A stretch of 64,000 nucleotides of DNA from JANNUT01 sp046331425. GTDB lineage: Bacteria > Acidobacteriota > Polarisedimenticolia > J045. The stretch covers positions 1 through 64,000 of the forward strand of contig JAXLQU010000002.1 in NCBI GenBank assembly GCA_046331425.1, read 5' to 3'. Position numbers and translations under genes: made by a program. Numbering within the stretch: the stretch's first letter is position 1; each line of letters starts with the position of its first letter. This document shows positions 54,247-62,698 of this stretch, one piece after another. The notes under the pieces are model-generated. The model searched no databases and was not told the DNA's origin. It worked only from the letters and a program-made list of their open reading frames with translations.

Positions 54247-54744
54247 GTGAGTGCAAGTCAGTTGAAACGTGTGCGGCGCTTTTGTTTGTCTTTGCCCGAG
54301 ACGAGCGAACGCCTGTCGCACGGCGAACCGACATTCTTCGTGAACAAGAAGGTGTTCACGATGTTTGCCAACAATCATCATGGCGATGGCCGCGTCGCCG
54401 TCTGGCTGCCGGCGCCCGAGGGGGCGCAGCAGGCGCTGATCGCATCACAACCCGAAACGTTCTTCAGGCCACCCTACGTCGGCGTTCGCGGTTGGGTTGG
54501 TGTGGAACTCGAGAAGATTCGCGACGCGGATCTCGAACTTCACATCCAGGTGGCATGGAGACTGGTTGCGCCGACGCGGTTGACCCGCGGGGCTGCGGTT
54601 GGGGTTACGGTCGAGGCCGAGGGTGGCGTCGAGGCGGTGGTCGAGAACGCAACCAAGGTTCAAATGCAGGCCAAGGCCGAGGGTGCGGGCAAGCGCAAAC
54701 GCCGCTCGGCGCCCGCTCGCACGTCGCGCGGGAAGCGTCGCTGA
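54247..54744 (+). CDS. YjbR/MmcQ-family DNA-binding-like protein
   Basis: 165 codons from a GTG at 54247, preceded by AGAGGAAG. N-terminal ~110 residues match the YjbR (CyaY-like fold) family: LPETSERLSHGEPTFFVNKK and VGVRGWVGVELEKIRDADLE. The C-terminal ~45 residues are Ala/Lys/Arg-rich (KAEGAGKRKRRSAPARTSRG), unusual for the family and possibly nucleic-acid-binding. Function in this family is poorly defined. Confidence 0.8.
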   Translation: MSASQLKRVRRFCLSLPETSERLSHGEPTFFVNKKVFTMFANNHHGDGRVAVWLPAPEGAQQALIASQPETFFRPPYVGVRGWVGVELEKIRDADLELHIQVAWRLVAPTRLTRGAAVGVTVEAEGGVEAVVENATKVQMQAKAEGAGKRKRRSAPARTSRGKRR

Positions 54745-54866
54745 CATCTCGGCGCGGTGCGCAGTGACGCTCCACGAGAGCGGTCAGTCGCGACGCGTGC
54801 TCGCACGAGCGGTTCTGTGGCGACGCGCGCTCGGGTTCTTCGCCCGGCAGTCCTGCGTGGTCTGTA

Positions 54867-55502
54867 TCAAGGAAGCGAGGGGATCGTCAGCACGTCCTGC
54901 AACCGTGCTTGCGGCGCCTCGATAGCGACACCACCGCGTTGACGGAGTTCCAGCACGAACTCGGCGTGGGTCGTCGTGCGCGATAGTCCGGCTCGCGTGG
55001 CGGGTGTTTGAGATAGCGGTCCAGCAGTCGAGTCGGCATCGACCAGCAGCGTGGTCGAGTAGTAGAAGACCGCGCGCGGTTTGTAGATGCACGAGCCGCC
55101 AATCTTTCGATCGTCAATAGTCAGGTCGGAGGTGCCGCGTTGCTGTACGTTGGGCAGGCCGCAGGCGACCAGTCCCGCGATCATCCACGACGACAGCGCA
55201 TTGAACGACGAGCGAATTCCGGGTAACCCCTCGGCGGGCAGCACGACACTGACCACCAAGTTCCCGGGATCGAGCACCACGCTGCAGCCGCCGCCGGCGC
55301 GTCGTGTGAGTGGGACCTGATCGGCAAGACAGTCTTGGATGTTCAGTTCCAAGTGCGGCCTGCTGCCGCTTCCGAGCACCACTTCGATGCGCGAAGGGCG
55401 GGAGATGCGCACCCTTGGTTGCGCGGCGGCGAGTAGATCGTCGTCGTTGTCGTAGAGGCCGATCGGCAGGCCTTCGTTGCGCGATGTATCCAAGGCGCTC
55501 AT
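54867..55502 (-). CDS. Lipoate-protein ligase A-like protein (two compensating frameshifts likely)
   Basis: 211 codons. Signatures of the biotin/lipoyl ligase fold: LTRRAGGGCSVVLDPGNL and SDLTIDDRKIGGSCIYKPRA, then FYYSTTLLVDAD. Between about 55020 and 54965 the expected family sequence DRYLKHPPREPDYRA lies in another frame, after which the annotated frame (HAEFVLELRQRGG) resumes. So there are probably two opposite single-base errors and a normal protein underneath. It would attach lipoate to E2-type proteins; the pyruvate dehydrogenase E2 is encoded 3 kb away on the same strand. Confidence 0.65.
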   Translation of the reverse strand: MSALDTSRNEGLPIGLYDNDDDLLAAAQPRVRISRPSRIEVVLGSGSRPHLELNIQDCLADQVPLTRRAGGGCSVVLDPGNLVVSVVLPAEGLPGIRSSFNALSSWMIAGLVACGLPNVQQRGTSDLTIDDRKIGGSCIYKPRAVFYYSTTLLVDADSTAGPLSQTPATRAGLSRTTTHAEFVLELRQRGGVAIEAPQARLQDVLTIPSLP

Positions 55503-55592
55503 CGGACCGCGCCGATCGAGGTAGGGAAGTCTGCAATCGTCGCTGGCTGTTTCAACGAAGTCGTTTCCGCCGGATCGAAGCGAGGCGGCGCA

Positions 55593-56975
55593 TCACGGTG
55601 CGTAGAGGTCGATCACGCGTTGAATCGCACGCCGGCAGGCGGCGCAGAATCCGCCCTCAGTTGCGCGTGAACATGATGCAATCGGCTTGAGAGCGATAGT
55701 AGCCGGTCGACTCGTAGTTGGCGCCTTCGAAGCTTCCAACCACCTTCGCGTGTGCGCCGGCGCCGAGCAGTTTGATCGTTCCAGCGAGTTCCTCGCGAAA
55801 CAGCGCTTCCATCTCGCTCTCCGGTTTGCCGGCGGCGCGAATGGCGCGACGTCAGGCTTGAATCTCGCGCTGGTACGTCTCGAACGGCTGCTTGTCCCAC
55901 GGCGCGTGGGGCGCGGCGTGTCGGCCGCGATGAGGTCGTTCCACTTCGGCGTCGTGGCGTTGGCGGTGACGTTGGGCTCCCACGGCTCGGGGCGTTCGCT
56001 GCCGGCCGTGTAGGCAACGTCCGAGGTGTAGTACTCGTCGGCCAACCCGGCGAAGTGATGACCGAATTCGTGCACGAAAACGTACGGTGTGAATGCGTTG
56101 TCGGCCGCGACGGTGGCGTACAGGTTGAAGATGCCGCCGCCGCCGTAGGTGCGGGTGTTGGTGACGATCTCGACGAACTCGTACGGCGCAGCAACAACGA
56201 TCTCGCGCCAACGTTTGTTATCGAAGCTCAGCAAGATAACGCTCGGAGCCGAAGGCGTCGTAGGTTGCACGGGCCGGTGAGTGTCCGGTAGGTGCCGGAG
56301 GACGGGCGAGCGACGCCGCTCTGCGCGGCAGGGACATCGATCGCCCAGACGTTGAAGCGCTGCTGGTTTTTCCTTGAAGGGGACGCCTTGAACAGTTCAG
56401 CAGTGAGACGCCGAGCATCGCTGTGCCACTTGCTCATCTCGGCTGCGGTGTAGCCGTCGCCGATCAAGAGCCAGGTCGACCTTCTGTGCCGATGGGCCGT
56501 TTTGCTGCACAGGCCAGACCGTGACGTCGGGCGGCAAGCAGGCCGCTGCGATCGATCAACGCATCGGTGGGATCGAAGCTGTAGCTCCACAGTTCGCGAA
56601 ACCCGCGCGCTCGACGTCGCGCTTCTTGACGATGACCTGCGCGCGACGCACTGGCCGCGGGAAGCGCAGCGATTCGTGAAACGTGCGACGGACCGTGCGC
56701 GCTTCGTCGGTGGTCTCCCACTCGCCGTAGATGCTCGCGAAGCCGCGCAGAAAACAACAGCGCGTTGGACGGCAAGTCGCGCACCTCGAACAGGTACCTG
56801 CCGAGATCGGTCTCATCGATGGTTCGGCTCAGCGGCCCGGGCCAGCCCCCTCGATCGCCAACCCATCGAGCGGCAGCAACTCCTCCGTCGCCGACCCCGT
56901 GTGAAAGAAATCGACCCTCAACGTACCCGGAGTTGCCGCCACAACCGCCGCCGCCATCAGCACCACGATTCCCAT
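55593..56975 (-). pseudogene. M64-family (IgA peptidase-like) metallopeptidase, multiply frameshifted
   Basis: Starting at the ATG at 56975 with a signal-like segment (MGIVVLMAAAVVAATPGTLR), family segments appear in shifting frames: WPGPLSRTIDETDLGRYLFE; YGEWETTDEARTVRRTFHES; LLIGDGYTAAEMSKWHSDA; FNVWAIDVPAAQSGV; then one frame with YVFVHEFGHHFAGLADEYY (HExxH and a downstream DE). The end (YESTGYYRSQADCIMFTRN and GGFCAACRRAIQRVIDLYAP) is again split. At least five frame changes. Motifs are intact throughout, so a low-quality assembly patch is as likely as real decay. Confidence 0.75.
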
Positions 56976-57003
56976 CGCACCTCCCCAATCCGAGGATCAA
57001 TCC

Positions 57004-57174
57004 GGGGACGGTATACCGATTCAAATCGGAGACGCCAACCCTAATCAAATCGGGGACGGCATACCTATTTCGCTGAGCCACGCCGGCCGGCGTAGCTCCG
57101 GCGAAATGGGTATGCCGTCCCCAGAGTGATCCCCGAACCGCGTGGTCCGCGACGGAAATAGGTATGCCGTCCCC
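57004..57174. repeat. Cluster of REP-like palindromic elements
   Basis: Four copies of a ~20-base motif, GGGGACGGCATACCTATTTC or close variants: two direct (57004-57022, 57052-57073), two inverted (57101-57122, 57155-57174), plus a degraded direct copy (57028-57045). The middle pair forms a 22-bp stem with one mismatch around a loop holding the palindrome CGCCGGCCGGCG. Located between lpd and the M64 gene, both on the minus strand. Resembles REP/BIME elements mobilised by REP-associated transposases (established for other genomes; no such transposase is seen here). Confidence 0.8.
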
Positions 57175-57177
57175 GAA

Positions 57178-58590
57178 TTATTTTTTCTTGGGGACGTGGA
57201 CGCCGTGGCCGAGGGCGACCTCGGCGGATTCCATCAGCAACTCGCTGAGCGTTGGATGCGGGTGGATCGTGATGGCCAGGTCCTCCAGCGTGGCGCCCAT
57301 TTCCAGCGCGAGCGCGGCTTCGGCGATCAGGTCGGAGGCATGCGGGCCGACGATGCCGGCGCCGAGTATCAAGCCGGTTTCAGGATCGCTGATCAGCTTG
57401 GCCTTGCCATCGGTGACGCCCAGTGTCTTGGCGCGACCGAGCGCCATCGCGGGGAAGCTGGCGACGTTCACCGTGCGATTGGCCTGCTTCGCTTCGGTCT
57501 CGGTCAGGCCGACCCACGCCACCTCTGGATCGGTGAACACCACCGCCGGAATCGCGATGTTGTCGAACGCTGCGTTGTGTCCTGCGATCACCTCGGCGGC
57601 GACCTTCCCCTCGCGACTCGCCTTGTGCGCCAACATCGGTCCGTGCGTGATGTCGCCAATCGCGTAGATGTGCGGCACCGAGGTCCGCTTCTGCGCGTCT
57701 GTCGCAATGAAACCGCCCTTGTCGACAGCGATGCCGGTCGTCGCAAGCCCAATGTCCTCGGTGTTCGGCTTACGGCCTACGGCCATGAAGACCTGCTCGA
57801 ACTCGAGTGTCTTGCTCGCGCCGCCGGCTTCGACGTTGACATGAAACAGCTTGCCGTCGTGCTTCAGGCCGGTGACCTTCGTCCCCAACATCACCGCTTC
57901 GAACTTCTTCTGCGCACTCTTCAGCACCGGCTGCGAAAGATCGGGATCGCAGCCGGTGAGCAGTTGATCGAGCACCTCGACCACCGTGACACGCGAACCC
58001 AAGCCGGCATACACGAATCCGAGTTCCAACCCAATGTATCCACCGCCGATCACCAAGAGGCGCGGCGGAACCGTCGGAATATCGAGCGCTTCCTTCGAAG
58101 TCCAAACCGGCAGCCCCTCCGCCATCGGCAAGCGCGCTACGCGCGACCCAGTGGCCAGAATGCAGTGTTTGAACTTGATCGATGAAACGTCAGCCCCTTC
58201 CAACGCCAAGGTGTTTTTGTCGGTGAACCGCGCGCGCCCTTTGATCACCTCCACGCCGCGGTTTTTCATCAAGCTGGCGATCCCTTTCGTGAGTCCATCC
58301 ACCACCGTCTCTTTCCACTTCAGAAGGCCGGCCGGGTCGACCTTCACGTCGCTGAACGACAGTCCCATCTTCGACGCCACTTCCGCTTGATGCTTCAGCT
58401 CCACGGCATGGATCAGCGTCTTGGAAGGGATGCAGCCTTCGATCAGGCACACGCCGCCCAAACGCGGGCGCTCTTCGATCAGCATCACTTCCTTCCCCAG
58501 ATCGGCCGCGTGCAAGGCCGCGACATACCCACCCGGGCCGGCACCGATCACCACGACTTCCGTTTCTTGGCTCAGCGATCCCATCACCAT
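57178..58590 (-). CDS. lpdA: Dihydrolipoyl dehydrogenase (E3)
   Basis: 470 residues. FAD-binding VVVIGAGPGGYVAALHAADL, redox-active disulfide GGVCLIEGCIPSK, NAD-binding LLVIGGGYIGLELGFVYAGL, and the dimer-interface His-Glu in HPHPTLSE. Reoxidises the dihydrolipoyl group of E2, reducing NAD. Last gene of the pdh operon, 5 bases after E2. The ATG two codons later (MGSLSQ) is an equally good start. Confidence 0.95.
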   Translation of the reverse strand: MVMGSLSQETEVVVIGAGPGGYVAALHAADLGKEVMLIEERPRLGGVCLIEGCIPSKTLIHAVELKHQAEVASKMGLSFSDVKVDPAGLLKWKETVVDGLTKGIASLMKNRGVEVIKGRARFTDKNTLALEGADVSSIKFKHCILATGSRVARLPMAEGLPVWTSKEALDIPTVPPRLLVIGGGYIGLELGFVYAGLGSRVTVVEVLDQLLTGCDPDLSQPVLKSAQKKFEAVMLGTKVTGLKHDGKLFHVNVEAGGASKTLEFEQVFMAVGRKPNTEDIGLATTGIAVDKGGFIATDAQKRTSVPHIYAIGDITHGPMLAHKASREGKVAAEVIAGHNAAFDNIAIPAVVFTDPEVAWVGLTETEAKQANRTVNVASFPAMALGRAKTLGVTDGKAKLISDPETGLILGAGIVGPHASDLIAEAALALEMGATLEDLAITIHPHPTLSELLMESAEVALGHGVHVPKKK

Positions 58591-58595
58591 CGTCG

Positions 58596-59939
58596 TTACC
58601 TCGTCATCAACCAGTAGAGCGGATCGGACAGGCGGCGAATGATCTCGTTCATGAACCGCGCCGCATCGGCGCCATCGGCCACGCGGTGATCGAACGCCAG
58701 CGTCAGCGGCATGATCGTGCGCACCACGATCTGGCCGTCGCGCACCACCGCGCGCTGCGCCGCCTTGGCCATGCCGAGAATCGCGACCTCAGGGTAGTTG
58801 ATCGTGGGGAACAACCCGGTGCCGCCGAGCGAGCCGACGTTCGTAATGGTGAACGTTCCGCCGCGCAGGTCGTTGACCTCGATCGATCCAGCGCGTGCCT
58901 TGGCGGCGACCGCTTCGACATCGGCCGAAACCTCGAGCACCGACTTCTCGTCGCACCCTTTGATCACAGGCACGATCAACCCTTTCCCCGAATCGACCGC
59001 CACGCCGAGGTTGTAGTACTTCTTGTAGACCAGTTCTTCGCGATACGGGTCGAGCGATGCGTTGAACATTGGATAGTTCTTCAGCGCCTCCACCACCGCC
59101 TTCATTACGAACGGCATCAACGAAATCTTGCCGCCCGGTTTCCCCGCGAGTTCCTTGCGCATTCGCGCGCGGAATTCATCGAGCTGTGTGACGTCGGCTT
59201 CGTCCATGTGCGCGACGTGCGGCACCAGCACCATCGAGGTGACCATTCGCTTGGCCACCTTCTTGCGGATCGAACGCACCGGCTCGCGCTCGACCGGGCC
59301 GAAGGAGGCGAAGTCGGGCATCGCCTCCAGCTCGAGGTAGGGGATGCCCGAGACATTGCCGAAGGCCGCGGGTGTCGATGGCGCATCGCCGGCGGCGTCG
59401 CTTGCGGCCGATCGAGTTCGCGCTGCGCCACCACCGGCCGCGAAATTTTTCAGATCGTACAGCGAGATGCGACCGCCCGGACCGGTCCCGGCGACCGTGT
59501 GAATGTCGATCCCCATCTCGCGTGCCACACGTCGCGTCGCCGGCGCCGCGGCCACGGGGCCGCTGCGGCGGATCGCGCTCGCGGGTGGGGCAGGGGTGCT
59601 CGCGACCGGAGCCGCCGCGCGAACCGTTGCGCTCGCGACAGCGGGCGTCGCGGCGGCAGAGGGCGTGGGCGAAGCCGCCGTGCTTGCAGCGATCGCGCCC
59701 GACGCCGCATCGTCGATGACCACAATCACCTGTCCAACCGCGACGGTGTCGCCGACGTTGCCGGCCAAGGAGACGATCTTTCCGGCGCGCGGTGAGGGGA
59801 TCGTTACGGCGGCTTTGTCGGTTTCGACATCGACCAGCGGCGCATCTTCCTTGATCGTCTCGCCCACCTGCGCGTGCCACTTCAGAAGCTCGCCCTCGTG
59901 AATCCCTTCGCCGAGGTCGGGGAGTTTGAACTCGAACAT
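58596..59939 (-). CDS. pdhC: Dihydrolipoamide acyltransferase (E2) of pyruvate (or branched-chain) dehydrogenase
   Basis: 447 residues. One N-terminal lipoyl domain with the acceptor lysine in VETDKAAVTIP; an Ala/Pro-rich linker (~80-120); a peripheral-subunit-binding domain (RRVAREMGIDIHTVAGTGPG); and a catalytic core ending LAFDHRVADGADAARFMNE with the His-Asp motif. Single-lipoyl E2 with separate E1-alpha and E1-beta is also typical of branched-chain 2-oxoacid complexes, so substrate is not certain. The lipoate ligase nearby could modify it. 84 bases after E1-beta. Confidence 0.92.
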   Translation of the reverse strand: MFEFKLPDLGEGIHEGELLKWHAQVGETIKEDAPLVDVETDKAAVTIPSPRAGKIVSLAGNVGDTVAVGQVIVVIDDAASGAIAASTAASPTPSAAATPAVASATVRAAAPVASTPAPPASAIRRSGPVAAAPATRRVAREMGIDIHTVAGTGPGGRISLYDLKNFAAGGGAARTRSAASDAAGDAPSTPAAFGNVSGIPYLELEAMPDFASFGPVEREPVRSIRKKVAKRMVTSMVLVPHVAHMDEADVTQLDEFRARMRKELAGKPGGKISLMPFVMKAVVEALKNYPMFNASLDPYREELVYKKYYNLGVAVDSGKGLIVPVIKGCDEKSVLEVSADVEAVAAKARAGSIEVNDLRGGTFTITNVGSLGGTGLFPTINYPEVAILGMAKAAQRAVVRDGQIVVRTIMPLTLAFDHRVADGADAARFMNEIIRRLSDPLYWLMTR

Positions 59940-60023
59940 GGTGTTGCCTCCATGCGTGTCAGAACCTTTTTCAGCGGCCGAATCGAAACTCCAGCATCGA
60001 CCCCGAAAGCCACTATCCGCCGA

Positions 60024-61004
60024 TCAATACGCCAACGTTTCGGCAATTCCTCGTGCGATTACCTGCGGCGACGGAATGAAATGCTCCTCGCGGCCGAAGT
60101 ACGGTGTCTGCACGTCGTAGCCGGTGACGCGCTTCATCGGTGCCTGCAGGTACATCAAGTTGTGATCGTTGGCGCGCGCCAAGATCTCGCTCGCAATGCC
60201 GAACGAGCGGGGCGATTCCTGCACGACCACCACCCGGCCGGTCTTGCGAATCGAGGCGTCGATCGTCGCCACATCCAAAGGCGAGAGCGTCAACAGGTCG
60301 ATCAACTCGATCTTGGCAACCATCGCCGGCTGCAGCTCAGCGATCGCGGAGAGCGTCGGCCGCATCATTGCGCCCCAACTGATGACGGTGACGTCGGTTC
60401 CTGGGTGCACGATCTGCGCCTTCCCGATCTCCATCACCTCCGGCTCGTCCGGTACCTCCTCGCGGAAAGCGCGGTACGAGCGCTTCGGCTCCATGAACAC
60501 GACGGGGTCCGGGTCGCGAATCGCCGCCACCATCAGCGCGCGCGCGTTGCGCGGTCCGGAAGGTGCGATGACCTTCACCCCCGGCATTGCCGTGTACATC
60601 GACTCGCGCGCCTCCGAGTGATGCTCCAGCGCGCGCACGCCGCCGCCATACGGAAAGCGCAGCACCAACGGCACCGTCTGCTGACCCTGCGTGCGTTGCC
60701 GGTAGCGCGAGGCGTTTCCTTCCAATTGGCCGAACGTGATGTACGAGAAACCGTCGAACTGGATCTCGGCAACCGGTCGCAGTCCGGCGATCGCCATGCC
60801 GACAGCGGTTCCCATGATTCCCGATTCGGCCAACGGTGTATCGAGCACGCGCCCTTCACCGAACTTGTGGATCAATCCGGCGGTGACGCGAAACACGCCT
60901 TCGTCCAACCCCACGTCTTCACCCATCACCACCACCGATGGGTCGCGTTCCATCTCTTGATGCAGCGCCAAGTTGATCGCTTGCACCATCGTCATCTGCG
61001 CCAT
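60024..61004 (-). CDS. pdhB: Pyruvate dehydrogenase E1 component, beta subunit
   Basis: 326 residues. Transketolase-like pyrimidine-binding domain with the catalytic Glu region VVVMGEDVGLDEGVFRVTAG and C-terminal transketolase domain (KIELIDLLTLSPLDVATIDA). Forms an alpha2-beta2 thiamine-diphosphate enzyme with the upstream gene. Its start overlaps the E1-alpha stop by one base. Confidence 0.93.
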   Translation of the reverse strand: MAQMTMVQAINLALHQEMERDPSVVVMGEDVGLDEGVFRVTAGLIHKFGEGRVLDTPLAESGIMGTAVGMAIAGLRPVAEIQFDGFSYITFGQLEGNASRYRQRTQGQQTVPLVLRFPYGGGVRALEHHSEARESMYTAMPGVKVIAPSGPRNARALMVAAIRDPDPVVFMEPKRSYRAFREEVPDEPEVMEIGKAQIVHPGTDVTVISWGAMMRPTLSAIAELQPAMVAKIELIDLLTLSPLDVATIDASIRKTGRVVVVQESPRSFGIASEILARANDHNLMYLQAPMKRVTGYDVQTPYFGREEHFIPSPQVIARGIAETLAY

Positions 61005-62089
61005 CAGGCCTCCTTCGAAAGGTTCGCCAGATACTCGGCGCGCTGCTCTTCGATCACTTGATGCTTGGTTCCGAAGACGAAGTCGAACGTGCTGTCGGGC
61101 TTCTTGGGTTGCGCCATCGCCGCTTCGTACTCCTTGACCCCGTCATCGACCTCACGCGCCGCCGCTTCCTGCAGTTTCTGCTCGGCCTCTTCGTTCCAGA
61201 GCCCCTTGGATGTGAGATAGGTGCGAAATCGCGGCAGCGGATCTTTCTTCTCCCACAGCTTGACCTCGTCGTCGCTGCGGTACTTGGTGGGGTCGTCGGC
61301 GGTGGTGTGCATCAGAAGGCGGTACGTGACGCATTCGATCAGGGTGGGTCCGCCACCGCTCTTGGCGCGGTCCATTGCCTCTTTGGTCGCTTGATACACC
61401 GCCAAGGCGTCGTTGCCGTCGACTTGAATCCCTGGGATGCCGGCGGCGACCGCTTTCTGCGCAATCGTTTGAGAGATGGTTTGCTTGCGCAGTGGTGTAG
61501 AGATCGCCCACTGGTTGTTCTGGCAGATCAACACCGTCGGCGTTTGCCACACCGCCGCCATGTTGAGCCCCTCGTAGAAATCGCCTTGCGAGGTGGCGCC
61601 ATCGCCGAAGAAGCACAGGACTGCCGAGCCCTCCTTGCGATACTGCAGCGCATAGGCAATCCCAACGGCATGCGGAACCTGCGATCCGACGATGACTTGA
61701 ATCGGCAGCGTGCGCTCGAGCCCGGGGTAGACGTTTCCTTCCTCGAATCCGCCCCAGTAGGTAAGCACGCGCGAGAACGGCACGCCGCGCATCAGCATTC
61801 CGCCGAGCTCGCGAAACGCCGGCACGAACCAGTCGTTCTCGTCGATCGCCATCGTCGCGGCGCACGAGGCAGCTTCTTGTCCGGTCGACGGGCTGAACGT
61901 CCCCATTCGTCCCTGACGCTGGAGCTTGAGCATCCGGTCGTCCGCGACCCGCGCCAACACCATGGCGCGATAGAGGCGAAGCAGTTGCTCGGAACTGAGC
62001 TTCGGTTCGAGCTTCTTGTCGACCTTCCCGCTCTCGTCGAGGATCGACAAGTTGGCGATCGAGAAGTTCGCAACTTCTTTTAACGGCAT
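61004..62089 (-). CDS. pdhA: Pyruvate dehydrogenase E1 component, alpha subunit
   Basis: 361 residues. Thiamine-diphosphate motif GDGATSQGDFYEGLNMAAVW ending in CQNNQWAIST (the GDG...NN signature). Decarboxylates the 2-oxoacid and reductively acetylates E2 lipoyl groups. First gene of the operon; AGGAG lies near 62093 on the coding strand. The sequence is of the alpha/beta (Gram-positive-like) E1 type, not the homodimeric AceE of enterobacteria. Confidence 0.93.
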   Translation of the reverse strand: MPLKEVANFSIANLSILDESGKVDKKLEPKLSSEQLLRLYRAMVLARVADDRMLKLQRQGRMGTFSPSTGQEAASCAATMAIDENDWFVPAFRELGGMLMRGVPFSRVLTYWGGFEEGNVYPGLERTLPIQVIVGSQVPHAVGIAYALQYRKEGSAVLCFFGDGATSQGDFYEGLNMAAVWQTPTVLICQNNQWAISTPLRKQTISQTIAQKAVAAGIPGIQVDGNDALAVYQATKEAMDRAKSGGGPTLIECVTYRLLMHTTADDPTKYRSDDEVKLWEKKDPLPRFRTYLTSKGLWNEEAEQKLQEAAAREVDDGVKEYEAAMAQPKKPDSTFDFVFGTKHQVIEEQRAEYLANLSKEA

Positions 62090-62226
62090 CGGGCACTCCT
62101 GAGGCGTTCGTGCAGCGCACGTGACGCGAAAGTGTCAGTGAGGAGGAAGTGTGATTTCCCCTTCAAAACGCACGAAGGCTACATGCGTTTAGAGGGGCGA
62201 GCCATGGCGGAAGTAAGACGAAGAGA

Positions 62227-62565
62227 TTACGGCGACGCGGTAGGCTCTCGCGATTCCACGGGGGAGACCTCGACAAGCAAACCGCCGGTCCAGCGGACGA
62301 TCGCGTTGTAGGCGAACGAGCCGATAAGTCCACCGATCCAGCCCAAGATCAGACCCAAGATCGCATAGAAGAACGGCACGAAGATCAGGACCACCGCTTC
62401 AGACATGCCGAGGCCCCCGAGACCTCCGAAGGCCGCTCCCGCGGCGAACACGATCAACATCAGCGGCACGACAATCAGAGCGATCACCAACATGATCGTG
62501 CCGTAGACCAGGGCGGCGATATTGGCGGTTCGCAACGGATCGAGTCGCTTCAGTTCGTACTTCAT
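62227..62565 (-). CDS. Small membrane protein, DUF3566-like
   Basis: 112 residues from the ATG at 62565 (MKYELKRLDPLRTANIAALV). Two hydrophobic hairpins: YGTIMLVIALIVVPLMLIVF and VVLIFVPFFYAILGLILGWI, joined by a Gly-rich loop. The opening 'RLDPL' motif and topology resemble small DUF3566-type membrane proteins. Function unknown. Upstream of the pdh operon on the same strand but about 137 bases away. Confidence 0.65.
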   Translation of the reverse strand: MKYELKRLDPLRTANIAALVYGTIMLVIALIVVPLMLIVFAAGAAFGGLGGLGMSEAVVLIFVPFFYAILGLILGWIGGLIGSFAYNAIVRWTGGLLVEVSPVESREPTASP

Positions 62566-62698
62566 CAGTGGGCTCTCCGGACGCCGAGGATAGCCCGGTC
62601 GCGGCTGCTCGCGGATTGATCCCGGTTCCGTCTTTTGAAAGAAGGTTGTCGAAGCGTCGCCGGGGCGGTACACCTTCGCGACCTTGGAGGGGTCCTCG

